Source: RDXT01 sp033765305 (GTDB lineage: Bacteria; Bacteroidota; Bacteroidia; J057). From it: DNA of 50,187 nt. The notes under the pieces are model-generated. The model was not told the origin of the DNA. It saw only the letters and a program-made list of their open reading frames with translations, and did not search any database. The position numbers and the translations under genes were made by a program. The DNA lies in the NCBI GenBank assembly GCA_033765305.1, contig JANRID010000009.1, positions 1 to 50,187 of the forward strand, in the 5' to 3' direction. Shown here one piece after another: positions 26,426 to 34,469 of this stretch (positions are counted from its first letter, which is position 1; each line of letters begins with the position of its first letter).

Positions 26426-28216
26426 ATGAGTAACAGTATCATTGAACATGGCATCGTATTGAGCTACCGCGATGTCTTCGGCGATTATGACCAAATCAGT
26501 TTCCCTGAGCTAGTTCAAGGGATTTCTACCGAGACTGTACTTCGTATCGCCTGTTACTATGCGGGGAAAGTTTACTACCAGGGCTACAGTTCCAAGCCAC
26601 ATATAAAGGAATTAGAGCACTGGAGTCAGCGATTTCCTGCGGATATTCAGGATCAACTCGCTCAGCTAGTGGAGTCGCGTTTACAAGAAACGGGAAAATT
26701 CCTTTTTCTAAATCGCCTTTCTACCCTCACATTCATCCAAAAAACCTTATGCCACTATGAAGCTGGGCCGATTCGGGAGGAACTTAGTCCAGCAGAGGAT
26801 TTGAACCTGTTCAAAGCTTACCTGTATGCTACCCAGGTATGGCAAGACCGGCAGGCGCAAACCTTCGATAATTACCCGCATACCGGCTACAGCTATGAAG
26901 CTGTTTACCTCACGGCTGCCATTGGGAATGAAGAGCTGAAAGGGTTTAAAGACATCCGTCCTCCATTCATCAGCGCCATACACTTTTTCCAGTTCTGCGA
27001 AAATGACGATGTGTTCTCACGGATGTTGAATGTGTTTCTAACTCAGAAAGGGCTATCTGATTGGCGGGAATACCTGAAAAACCTCCTTTCTCTATATCTG
27101 ATCGATGGGGATATGCAGGGGCAGTTCAAGCAAACCCGCCTTGTAGTGGGAGGCAAGTACGAATCTTTCAAAGAATGGCTACAGTGTTTATGCGTCGATC
27201 CGGAATCTTATCAGCCTAAATATGACTTTCTGGAGCTGCGCGAAAATCCAGTCTTCCGCTTAGGACCAGATGATTTTCTGGTTTTAGACCCAGACTTCGT
27301 GATCGACAAGCTATTTCAAGGGATCAAGTTTGACATGGGAACCACGCTCATGCAAAACAAGTTTGAACTCAATGGGAGGCCGATCAAAAGCCGAGACTCC
27401 TTCTTCTCATATCTTGCGGAGCATTACTCTGAGCGTAGAAGGTTCTACGACCTGATTCCTTTCCTGTTTTCTAAAGATCCAGACGCAATTTGCTTATCAG
27501 GAGAGCAGATCAAGCCTCTGGTTCAGGATGGAGAACCCGACTATTACGTCCGAATAGGAAAGCACATATTTCTCTTTGAATATAAGGACGTTACCCTTAA
27601 CGCAACTGTAAAGCAGTCTTATTTGCCAGATAAAGTGTTGGAAGAATTGCGGAACAAATTTGTCGAAAATGAAAAAGGTAAGCCCAAGGGCATCAGACAA
27701 CTTCACAACACAGTGGTAGCTATACAAAGTGGCTCGTTCGCATCAGTAGATTCAGGAATTCCTGATGACTTAGAGATTTATCCCCTCATTGTCTTTACCG
27801 ATCCTTGTCTCAAAGTTCCTGGAGTCAATTACTTCATCCAACGATGGGCCGACCAAGACATCAATCAGCGTCAATTGCGGGATGGTGTCAAAGTGCATCC
27901 TGCCATCATGATTCACATGGATACCCTGATACTACATCAGGACAGGTTTCACAATTTAGATATTCTTACGATTCAGATATTTCGGGATTATCTTCAATTC
28001 TTGAACCAGCGAGTGTGTGTTTCTGCTCAGCAGAGTCTGTTACACCCTCTCGGCTTTGAGTTGAAAATAGGAGGTGAAGTTCGCAAAGAAGACTTACTGA
28101 TCAAGTTGGTTCCGTTTGATGTTTTTCTGGCTAAGCGTCTTCTTGCTGAACCGCCTAATGGACTGTATCCGGCTATTCTTCGGGATCAGATTGGATCACT
28201 GTTCAAGAAGTCATGA
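26426..28216 (+). CDS. Unrecognised BREX cargo protein with PD-(D/E)XK-like motif
   Basis: I do not recognise this 596-residue protein. The N-terminal 350 residues are largely helical and aromatic-rich, with no P-loop, zinc site or membrane segment. From about residue 368 the sequence reads GEPDYYVRIGKHIFLFEYKD. This gives D372, then E385-x-K387 at the end of a hydrophobic strand, the usual active-site layout of PD-(D/E)XK nucleases. The following helix (TVKQSYLPDKVLEELRNKF) fits the same fold. The gene is richer in AT than brxC and the flanks, which suggests transfer. It lies between the AbiL pair and the deleted second module, so a role as an anti-phage effector is likely by context only. 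The start is the ATG at 26426; an upstream TTG at 26405 is possible. Confidence 0.75.
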   Translation: MSNSIIEHGIVLSYRDVFGDYDQISFPELVQGISTETVLRIACYYAGKVYYQGYSSKPHIKELEHWSQRFPADIQDQLAQLVESRLQETGKFLFLNRLSTLTFIQKTLCHYEAGPIREELSPAEDLNLFKAYLYATQVWQDRQAQTFDNYPHTGYSYEAVYLTAAIGNEELKGFKDIRPPFISAIHFFQFCENDDVFSRMLNVFLTQKGLSDWREYLKNLLSLYLIDGDMQGQFKQTRLVVGGKYESFKEWLQCLCVDPESYQPKYDFLELRENPVFRLGPDDFLVLDPDFVIDKLFQGIKFDMGTTLMQNKFELNGRPIKSRDSFFSYLAEHYSERRRFYDLIPFLFSKDPDAICLSGEQIKPLVQDGEPDYYVRIGKHIFLFEYKDVTLNATVKQSYLPDKVLEELRNKFVENEKGKPKGIRQLHNTVVAIQSGSFASVDSGIPDDLEIYPLIVFTDPCLKVPGVNYFIQRWADQDINQRQLRDGVKVHPAIMIHMDTLILHQDRFHNLDILTIQIFRDYLQFLNQRVCVSAQQSLLHPLGFELKIGGEVRKEDLLIKLVPFDVFLAKRLLAEPPNGLYPAILRDQIGSLFKKS

Positions 28217-28390
28217 TAGGCAGGCCGAAGATAAATATCTATTTGGCTCCCCCCAAGACAAGATGCGCTCGATGATTGGAGAAGCTGGTAGCGGGGCGAA
28301 GGAATTATCGTGCAGCCCTTGTCCCCATAGAAGCACCCATAGGATACCCCATTTTTTCAAAAACCTGAGAAACAAATAAACCGCTTCGAA

Positions 28391-28714
28391 ATGCGCAAAG
28401 CTAGATCGCAACACTTGCTCGAAAAGTCCATCCATGCGGCGGTATCCGCTATAGAAATCTACAACAAGCCCGATTTCAAATACCGGGAAGAGAGCTTTCC
28501 CGTTTTTATGGTCAATGCCTGGAAACGTCGCCATCGGGCAGCGTATCGCTGCGTTCCGATCGAATACGAGCATGATAGCGAGGCGATTCGCAAGGACTGC
28601 TCCTGTGAAAAAGGTTATATTCGAGGCCGATACGGAGCGATTCCGTATCTTGGCAACCTCAGCGAACCGATGTCTCAATGGCAAGAAAAGCAAAAGCTGA
28701 TAACACCGTCCTGA
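28391..28714 (+). pseudogene. Chimeric remnant: DUF3644 start joined to AbiLi-type ATPase end
   Basis: This 107-codon open frame begins as a DUF3644 N-terminus (residues 1-44, including SAIEIYNKPDFKYREESF) and then switches to the C-terminus of an AbiLi-type ATPase (from about residue 56: IEYEHDSEAIRKD, then GRYGAIPYLGNL). The ATPase part is clearly related to, but diverged from, the tail of the intact ATPase ending at 25695. The frame is open but lacks every functional motif of either parent. It is best read as the scar of a large deletion inside a second DUF3644-ATPase-RloB module. Confidence 0.85.
28443..28498 (+). repeat. 56-bp direct repeat, copy 2
   Basis: Identical to 24017-24072 over all 56 bases, 4.4 kb apart in direct orientation. 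Flanking bases in the two DUF3644 remnants differ, which points to gene conversion or recombination rather than a recent duplication of the whole module. Confidence 0.95.
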
Positions 28715-28809
28715 AGCGGCCTGGCCGCGAGGCAATATCCTGCACCCACGTGTATCTCCTGGCGGAAGCCCTTAAGGCGCTGGAAACAGAAATGCAGATA
28801 CCCGCATGA
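28678..28809 (+). pseudogene. RloB-type remnant with internal deletion
   Basis: Inside the end of the chimeric remnant an ATG opens a 43-codon frame that starts MARKAKADNTVLKR, matching the RloB start MAKRAKVGNSVKKR. It ends with SCTHVYLLAEALKALE, matching the intact RloB tail (PCTKMHHLVNALEDL). About 190 central residues, including all acidic motifs, are gone. The overlap with the preceding remnant (37 bp) mirrors the 34-bp overlap of the intact pair. The stop overlaps the pglZ start as ATGA, so the scar frame may now serve to couple translation into pglZ. Confidence 0.8.
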
Positions 28810-31100
28810 ATACCCGTTCCTTACGCAAGCGTCTGATCGAGTCTCTCAGGCATGCCGCAGCCTTCAACTCCAACCTCGTGGTGGGCCCCGAGGTCGTGCT
28901 GTGGCCCGATCCTGATCGTCAGTGGGAGGTAGTGGTGCCGCTGCTCCAGGTTGCCCTGCCCGAGCTGCTGGTCTTGGGCGATTACGCACCTGAAAAACGA
29001 ATGGGGCCGGTAATCTGGATCAAGACGATGGTGGCCGGGCAGCTTGAGCCGGTCGCAGGCACCCCCATCGTTTACCTGCCGGGCATGAGCAAGCAGCACC
29101 TCACGAGGCTGGGCGAAGCCCGCCTGGAGATGCAGCCGCTGCTGGAGTATCTCTACACAGGCTGCTGCTGGCAGCACCGGAACGGAAAGGAATGGACTGT
29201 GGCGGCATTTCTGCAGAACGAAGAAGAAGGACTGGGTCTTCACCTCGCCCAGGATGCAGCCACAAAGGAATCCCTGCTTGCTTGCCTGCCTACCCTCTTC
29301 GAGAACGATCAGATTCTGTTTCCCGGTCATCAATTGAATGCGCAGTTTTTCCGTAACCTGCTGCTGCCCGATATTTTGCCTGTACTTCTGAGCTGGCTTG
29401 AAGCGGGCGAGCCTTTCCTGAGCGGCTTCACCGCCGAAAAGCGTGCTATCTTCTGGGCTATTTGCGAAGAGCAGTTTGGGCTTACCCCCACAGAAGCACT
29501 GCGAGCGGAAGCAGCCCGCAGGCTGGGCCAGCAGCACAATGCATGGCGCCAAGCCTGGGAGCATTTTGCCAATGCCCCCCACAAATACCCCGGCATTCAA
29601 CAGTTGCTGCGGGCAGCGATGCCAGACGAACAGGGCCAGGCCCTTCCCGAATCGAGCTGGCCTCAGATCAACGAGGCTGCCGAAGCACGCCTGCGCGGGC
29701 AGCTTGCCGGACTGCAGCGCGAGGAGGCGGCAGCCATCCAGGCAGGGCTGGCGAGGTTGGAGGAGGAACATGGAAAGCGGCGGCACTGGGTTTGGGCTGA
29801 GCTGCAGCAGGCGCCGCTGGCACAGGCCCTGGAGTCTTTGAACCGGCTGGCCAGGCTGACCGCTCAAAGTTATCCTTCCGCCGGTATATCCGAGCTGCGC
29901 CATTACTATGAAACGAAGGGTTATCAGGTGGACCAGGCAGTTCGGCACACCCTGGCTGCAGTAGATAGCGGCCAGGACCGGGAGGCTGTTTCCAGGATCA
30001 TCCGTGAGCTATATCTGCCCTGGCTGGAGACCTTGACCGAAAAGTTTCAGCGGCTGGCGGCCGAAGCGATTTCCGTGTTCCGGGGGGCGGTAGCGTATCA
30101 GGAGCAGGATAGTTTTGTGCTCTTTGTCGATGCGCTGCGCTGGGAACTCGCAGCCGAGTTTGCGGAGCGGTTTCGGCGGGAAGGCCTCCAGGTAGAGATG
30201 CAGGCAGGATGGTGTGCCTTGCCCAGCCTTACCCCGACTGCCAAGCCAGCTGTATCGCCAGTGGCGGGCAAAATTTCCGGCACAAGCCAATGTACGGAGT
30301 TTCGCCCCCAGACGGTCGCAAACAAAGACCTGAGCACTGCCCATTTCCGGGATTTGCTTGCCCACAATGGGTTTTTCTACTACGAACCAGGGAGCGCTAT
30401 TTCAGCAGGTCAAAAATACTGGCAAGAAATCGGCGATATAGACACCAAGGGTCATGCGGAGGGTAGTAATATGGTCAGACGTACCGATGAGTTGTACCGG
30501 CTGGTGCAGGAATCGCTGGCGCATGCATTTGCGCAGGGCATCCAGCAAGTCCGGATTGTAACGGACCATGGCTGGCTGCTGGTGCCGGGCGGGCTGCCCA
30601 AAGCAGCCTTGCCCAAAGATCATGCGGAGACCCGTTGGGGACGCTGCGCGCTTATCAAAGAAGGTGCGAAGTCAGACCTCCTGCAACTGCCCTGGCGCTG
30701 GAATCCCAGCGTGTTCATCGCCTACGCTCCGGGTATTTCCTTCTTCAAAGCCAATGAAGAGTATGCCCACGGCGGCCTCTCCCTGCAGGAATGTCTGGTT
30801 CCCACGTTGATCGTCCGCAGCTCCCGGACATCCTCCGGAAAGATTGCCAGGCACAAATGGACAGGGCTGCGGTGCAGGATTGAAGCAGACAGCCCGCTCC
30901 CAGGTTATGAGGTGGATATCCGCACCAAGTTTTCCGAGCCCCGCAGTTCCATTGTGATCCCCAGCGGGTGCAGCATCGCAGACGGAAAATGCACACTGAT
31001 CGTGGACGATGCCGCAGAACAGCAGGCTGCGATGATTGTGCTGCTTGATCCATCCGGCATGATCGTCCATAAGGTGAACACCACCGTAGGAGAAAACTAA
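28806..31100 (+). CDS. pglZ: BREX phosphatase PglZ
   Basis: PglZ is the alkaline-phosphatase-superfamily component shared by BREX systems; its substrate is still debated. This 764-residue protein has the metal-site motifs FVDALRWELA (about residues 438-447), SLTPTAKPAVSP (about 474-485, with the position of the nucleophilic Thr or Ser), RIVTDHGWLLVPGG (about 582-595) and YAHGGLSLQECLVP (about 653-666). It resembles the form annotated as PglZ type B in type I BREX. Its ATG overlaps the stop of the RloB remnant, and brxL follows after 7 bp. The N-terminus (NTRSLRKRLIESL) is normal, so the adjoining deletion did not reach this gene. Confidence 0.94.
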   Translation: MNTRSLRKRLIESLRHAAAFNSNLVVGPEVVLWPDPDRQWEVVVPLLQVALPELLVLGDYAPEKRMGPVIWIKTMVAGQLEPVAGTPIVYLPGMSKQHLTRLGEARLEMQPLLEYLYTGCCWQHRNGKEWTVAAFLQNEEEGLGLHLAQDAATKESLLACLPTLFENDQILFPGHQLNAQFFRNLLLPDILPVLLSWLEAGEPFLSGFTAEKRAIFWAICEEQFGLTPTEALRAEAARRLGQQHNAWRQAWEHFANAPHKYPGIQQLLRAAMPDEQGQALPESSWPQINEAAEARLRGQLAGLQREEAAAIQAGLARLEEEHGKRRHWVWAELQQAPLAQALESLNRLARLTAQSYPSAGISELRHYYETKGYQVDQAVRHTLAAVDSGQDREAVSRIIRELYLPWLETLTEKFQRLAAEAISVFRGAVAYQEQDSFVLFVDALRWELAAEFAERFRREGLQVEMQAGWCALPSLTPTAKPAVSPVAGKISGTSQCTEFRPQTVANKDLSTAHFRDLLAHNGFFYYEPGSAISAGQKYWQEIGDIDTKGHAEGSNMVRRTDELYRLVQESLAHAFAQGIQQVRIVTDHGWLLVPGGLPKAALPKDHAETRWGRCALIKEGAKSDLLQLPWRWNPSVFIAYAPGISFFKANEEYAHGGLSLQECLVPTLIVRSSRTSSGKIARHKWTGLRCRIEADSPLPGYEVDIRTKFSEPRSSIVIPSGCSIADGKCTLIVDDAAEQQAAMIVLLDPSGMIVHKVNTTVGEN

Positions 31101-31107
31101 TCTGCAT

Positions 31108-33153
31108 ATGGAATTGGATTCTATAGACCGCCTTGCCGCCGAAGCTTTCGAGGGGCACATCGTCCGCAAGGATCTGGTCAGGACATTTGCCCGGCAGTTT
31201 CCGGTGCCCACCTATGTGGTTGAGTTTCTGCTAGGGCGCTACTGCGCCACGACAGACGAAGCCGAAATCCAGCAAGGGCTGGAAATCGTCGAACGGCAGC
31301 TGAAGTCACGCACAGTCCGTGCAGGCGAAGAGGAGCTGTTCAAGTCCCGGGCGCGGGAGCAGGGCCAGATCAAGCTCATAGACCTGCTGAGTGCGCGGCT
31401 TGATCCCCGGACGGATTCGTATCTGGCGTCGCTGCCAAGCCTTCAGCTGCGGGATGTCAGGATCAGCGAAGACTTGGTCCGTCAGCATGAGCGTATGCTG
31501 ACAGGAGGCTTCTATGCAGAGGTTGCCCTCGAATATGATGCAGGGATCGCCCAGGAGCGCAGCGGACGGCCTTTCGGCATTGAGCAGCTCCGCGAAATTC
31601 AGCTCTCCAAGCGGGATGTGCTCAATATGCTGGCCCAAGCCCGGACCCTGTTTTCGACCCAGGAATGGAAGGTATTCCTGCTGCGCAGCATCGGTATCGA
31701 GCCAGCGGGACTCTCCGACCGGGCCGTTGACGCCATGTTTCTCCGCATGGTGCCTTTCGTAGAACGAAATTATAACCTCGTAGAGCTAGGCCCCCGTGGC
31801 ACAGGCAAGAGCCATCTGTTCCAACAGGTGTCGCCCTATGCCCACCTGATCTCGGGCGGCAAAGCCACAGTAGCCAAAATGTTTGTGAACAACGCCAACG
31901 GCCAGCGAGGGCTCGTCTGCCAGTATGACGTGGTTTGCTTCGATGAAGTGTCCGGGGTTTCCTTCGACCAGAAGGATGGCGTGAATATCATGAAAGGGTA
32001 CATGGAATCCGGAGAATTCAGCCGGGGCAAGGAGAGCATCCGTGCGGAAGGCGGCATCGTGATGGTCGGCAATTTTGATGTGGATGTCGAGCATCAGCAG
32101 CGGATTGGGCACCTGCTTACACCGCTCCCTCCGGAGATGCGGAATGACACTGCCTTGATGGACCGGATTCATGCCTTTTTGCCAGGCTGGGATGTGCCCA
32201 AAATCAGCCGGGAGCTTCTGACCGATCATTTCGGTTTGGTCAGCGACTTCCTCTCCGAGTGCTGGAGCCAGCTTAGGAGCCAAAGCCGGCTGAGTGTATT
32301 GCAAAATCGCATATATTTTGGCGGAGCCTTAAGCGGCCGCGATACCCATGCGGTTAACAAGACAGCCAGCGCCTTGCTCAAGCTGCTCTATCCAGGGGGC
32401 AATGAAGGCATCCCCGACGAAGACCTCGAATGGGCTGTACGGATCGCACTGGAGTCGCGCCGCAGGGTCAAGGAACAGCAAAAGCGGATCGGTGCAGCAG
32501 AGTTCCGGAACACCCATTTCAGCTATGTGCTGGGGAGCCACGGGGTGGAAACATTCGTCAGCACGCCCGAGCTGCATAGTGAACATGAAATTGGGGACGA
32601 TCCCCTTGAACCGGGACAAGTCTGGGCCATCAGTCCGGGCGACAGCGAGGAGCAGCCTGGCCTGTATCGCATCGAAGCGACCGAAGGGCCCGGCAGCGGA
32701 TTGAAAATCATGAATAAGCCGGTCCCTCCGGCTTTCAAAGAAAGTGTAGGCTATGCCCAGCAAAATCTATATGCCCGTGCGATGCAACTGGTAGGGGATA
32801 AAGACCCTCGGAGCCATGAGTTTTCCATTCAGCTGCGGGCCTTTGACGCATCCAAAGCTGGAGCCAAGCTGGGCGTTGCCGCCCTCATCGCAATGGCGAC
32901 CGCCATGCTGAAGAAAAACGTCCGGGGCGGCCTGGCCATCGTCGGCGAGCTCAACCTGGGCGGCTCGATCGAAGCCCTCCACAATGCTGTCAGTATTGCT
33001 GAAATCGGCGTAGAAAAAGGTGCCAGGGTTTTGCTGATGCCTGTCGGTGCCCGCAAGCTGCTGCTCGATCTCTCCGACGACATGGCTACCAAGGTGGACA
33101 TCCAGTTTTATTCCGATGCACGGGATGCGCTGCTGAAAGCAATGGATGGGTAA
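31108..33153 (+). CDS. brxL: BREX Lon-like AAA+ protein BrxL
   Basis: BrxL is the Lon-like component of type I BREX; it forms AAA+ rings on DNA and is needed for defence. The 681-residue sequence contains the BrxL N-terminal domain, a Walker A GPRGTGKSH at about residues 229-237, a Walker B VVCFDEVSGV at about 274-283, and the Lon-like C-terminal domain from about residue 575 (AKLGVAALIAMATAML, then GGLAIVGELNLGGSIEAL). In the stretch FDASKAGAKLG I could not identify the nucleophilic serine seen in true Lon proteases with certainty. It is the last gene of the operon and converges on the AAA+/HTH gene with a 4-bp gap. Confidence 0.95.
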   Translation: MELDSIDRLAAEAFEGHIVRKDLVRTFARQFPVPTYVVEFLLGRYCATTDEAEIQQGLEIVERQLKSRTVRAGEEELFKSRAREQGQIKLIDLLSARLDPRTDSYLASLPSLQLRDVRISEDLVRQHERMLTGGFYAEVALEYDAGIAQERSGRPFGIEQLREIQLSKRDVLNMLAQARTLFSTQEWKVFLLRSIGIEPAGLSDRAVDAMFLRMVPFVERNYNLVELGPRGTGKSHLFQQVSPYAHLISGGKATVAKMFVNNANGQRGLVCQYDVVCFDEVSGVSFDQKDGVNIMKGYMESGEFSRGKESIRAEGGIVMVGNFDVDVEHQQRIGHLLTPLPPEMRNDTALMDRIHAFLPGWDVPKISRELLTDHFGLVSDFLSECWSQLRSQSRLSVLQNRIYFGGALSGRDTHAVNKTASALLKLLYPGGNEGIPDEDLEWAVRIALESRRRVKEQQKRIGAAEFRNTHFSYVLGSHGVETFVSTPELHSEHEIGDDPLEPGQVWAISPGDSEEQPGLYRIEATEGPGSGLKIMNKPVPPAFKESVGYAQQNLYARAMQLVGDKDPRSHEFSIQLRAFDASKAGAKLGVAALIAMATAMLKKNVRGGLAIVGELNLGGSIEALHNAVSIAEIGVEKGARVLLMPVGARKLLLDLSDDMATKVDIQFYSDARDALLKAMDG

Positions 33154-33157
33154 GGGG

Positions 33158-34075
33158 CTACCAACGGTCAAGAGTTCTTTTGCCCATTTCTAAGGCTCGT
33201 TCTGCCTTACGGGCAGTGCCATATACGTTGATAGCCCATTGCTTCAGAGCGGCCTTGAATGCTGCCTCCAACGCCTTCCAGGGTTTTCCTTCCTGAAAAT
33301 AGAACACATCCCCCAATTCGGTCCTTTGCTCTGGATAGGCAGAGAATTTCGTGAGTTGCTCCTGCACCTTTGGCAGGATTTTTTCTTCACCCAACCCCAT
33401 CAGCCGAAACTGGTGCCAGAGAATGGCAATTTTATCCAAGTCACGGAAGTTGCCGTGAAGAAAATCTTTGTGCTCTTTCTCCAGCCACATTCTAAGGGTG
33501 CCTCCAGGCAGATCGTTTTTCTCAGCAAATTTCATTTTAACCCAGCTTGCCTGAAAGTCTTCCCATATGCCCAGGTTGACTTCTCTCAAAGAAGGTAACT
33601 CCACCACCAACTGAGCAATCCGATCGAAAAGACGGTGTGAAACCAACTCCTCTGTTTTGCGCAAACTGTCTATGCTGTAGCTGCTAGTAAAGACAACTCT
33701 GAATTCAAAACGCTCTTTTGTGCTAAAGCCAAAGGTTCCATCAGTGGTGCTAAGTGCTTCAAACAGCAGGACATCATGACGCTTTATGTGTTCTAGCTCC
33801 TTGATTATCAATATACAACCATCAGCCTCCCTGAAAATATTTGTCCAAGCTTCCCGGCTAGGCTCAACTGTACGAAGGTTGGCCTCGCATATTCCTTGGG
33901 CACAACTGACCTTATCGCATATGTGGGGCTGAATCTGCCGAACCCAGTGCGACTTCCCTACACCAGGCTTGCCTAAGATGAGGATAGAAAATCGGCCGGG
34001 ATTACATAAGAAGTGAAATAGCTGCTCAACCGCTTCTCTGCGGGAACGGTTAGAGATAGCATTAAAATCGATCAT
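33158..34075 (-). CDS. Degenerate sigma54-activator-like AAA+ protein with Fis-type HTH
   Basis: The 305-residue protein resembles the AAA+ domain of bacterial enhancer-binding proteins. It has Walker A GKPGVGKSH (residues 35-43), the segment ADGCILIIKELEHI (85-98) in the place of the usual A-D-G-G-T-L-F-L-D-E, and FRVVFTSSYSIDSLR as the sensor I region. The C-terminal 30 residues (YGTARKAERALEMGKRTLDRW) look like a Fis-type helix-turn-helix. Two key features of sigma54 activators are missing: there is no GAFTGA loop, and the Walker B aspartate is replaced by lysine 92. It therefore probably does not drive sigma54 promoters. Facing the BREX operon and preceded by palindromes at 34081-34115, it may be an autoregulated repressor or sensor. 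Its link to BREX is inferred from position only. Confidence 0.7.
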   Translation of the reverse strand: MIDFNAISNRSRREAVEQLFHFLCNPGRFSILILGKPGVGKSHWVRQIQPHICDKVSCAQGICEANLRTVEPSREAWTNIFREADGCILIIKELEHIKRHDVLLFEALSTTDGTFGFSTKERFEFRVVFTSSYSIDSLRKTEELVSHRLFDRIAQLVVELPSLREVNLGIWEDFQASWVKMKFAEKNDLPGGTLRMWLEKEHKDFLHGNFRDLDKIAILWHQFRLMGLGEEKILPKVQEQLTKFSAYPEQRTELGDVFYFQEGKPWKALEAAFKAALKQWAINVYGTARKAERALEMGKRTLDRW

Positions 34076-34080
34076 TTTTT

Positions 34081-34115
34081 ACGTAAATTTGCGTAATATA
34101 CATCGCAAATTTGCG
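34081..34115. promoter_or_regulatory. Paired palindromes in a divergent promoter
   Basis: Two related palindromes, ACGTAAATTTGCGT (34081-34094) and CGCAAATTTGCG (34104-34115), have centres 22 bp apart, about two helical turns. A related half site (CAATTTACGC) follows at 34121-34130. They lie between the AAA+/HTH gene and the small proline-rich gene. This is the expected form of an operator for a dimeric HTH protein. Confidence 0.6.
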
Positions 34116-34155
34116 CCATGCAATTTACGCTTCGATATTTCTGCTGTTTTAATAC

Positions 34156-34422
34156 ATGATTAAAAAAAGAACTTCGTATAGCGCATCCAGGATGCAAAAT
34201 ACGACCGCTGAAGGAAACAGCGGAATCTCAAACCATGCGACCATGCGTTGGAAAGGGGGGGGTACTCCTGAAGTTTGTGCGGCCCAGCAGCCTCAAAAAC
34301 CTCAAGCACCAAAACCTCAAGTACCCGCGCCTCAGTTGCCTAAGCCCCCCAACTGGCCCAGCAAGCAACCGGGAAAGCCTTCTGGTCCTGGCCGCGACAA
34401 CAATCCGCCGAAACAGAAATGA
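34156..34422 (+). CDS. Small proline-rich protein, possible precursor peptide
   Basis: The 88-residue product has a polar N-terminal half and a C-terminal half dominated by P, Q and K repeats (QKPQAPKPQVPAPQLPKP, then PNWPSKQPGKPSGP). A GGG triplet at residues 34-36 and a cysteine at 41 separate the halves. No family was recognised. It lies 47 bp before the glycosyltransferase, with a hairpin between them (34434-34457), and downstream is a radical SAM/SPASM enzyme. That layout resembles a precursor peptide followed by maturation genes, but there is no protease or exporter in view, and a structural or leader role is equally possible. The start ATG at 34156 follows an AT-rich promoter region; M13 and M30 are other possible starts. 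Confidence 0.5.
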   Translation: MIKKRTSYSASRMQNTTAEGNSGISNHATMRWKGGGTPEVCAAQQPQKPQAPKPQVPAPQLPKPPNWPSKQPGKPSGPGRDNNPPKQK

Positions 34423-34433
34423 TCGTTCAACTC

Positions 34434-34457
34434 GCCGGGAGAAGCAATCCTCCCGGC
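34434..34457 (+). promoter_or_regulatory. Hairpin between the small ORF and the operon
   Basis: A perfect 8-bp GC-rich stem (34434-34441 with 34450-34457) encloses an 8-base loop, 11 bp after the small ORF stop and 12 bp before the glycosyltransferase ATG. No T run follows, so partial termination, mRNA stabilisation or translational control are all possible. Confidence 0.6.
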
Positions 34458-34469
34458 TAATCATTCCCC

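Noticed and set aside
28391..28714. Chimeric frame as a functional small antitoxin-like gene
   Set aside because: It consists of the start of one known family and the end of another, in the order of the intact module, which is better explained as a deletion scar.
34104..34118. Possible sigma54 promoter (TGGC then TTGC) upstream of the AAA+/HTH gene on the minus strand
   Set aside because: The GG to GC spacing is nine bases and not ten, and the match comes from the palindrome itself.
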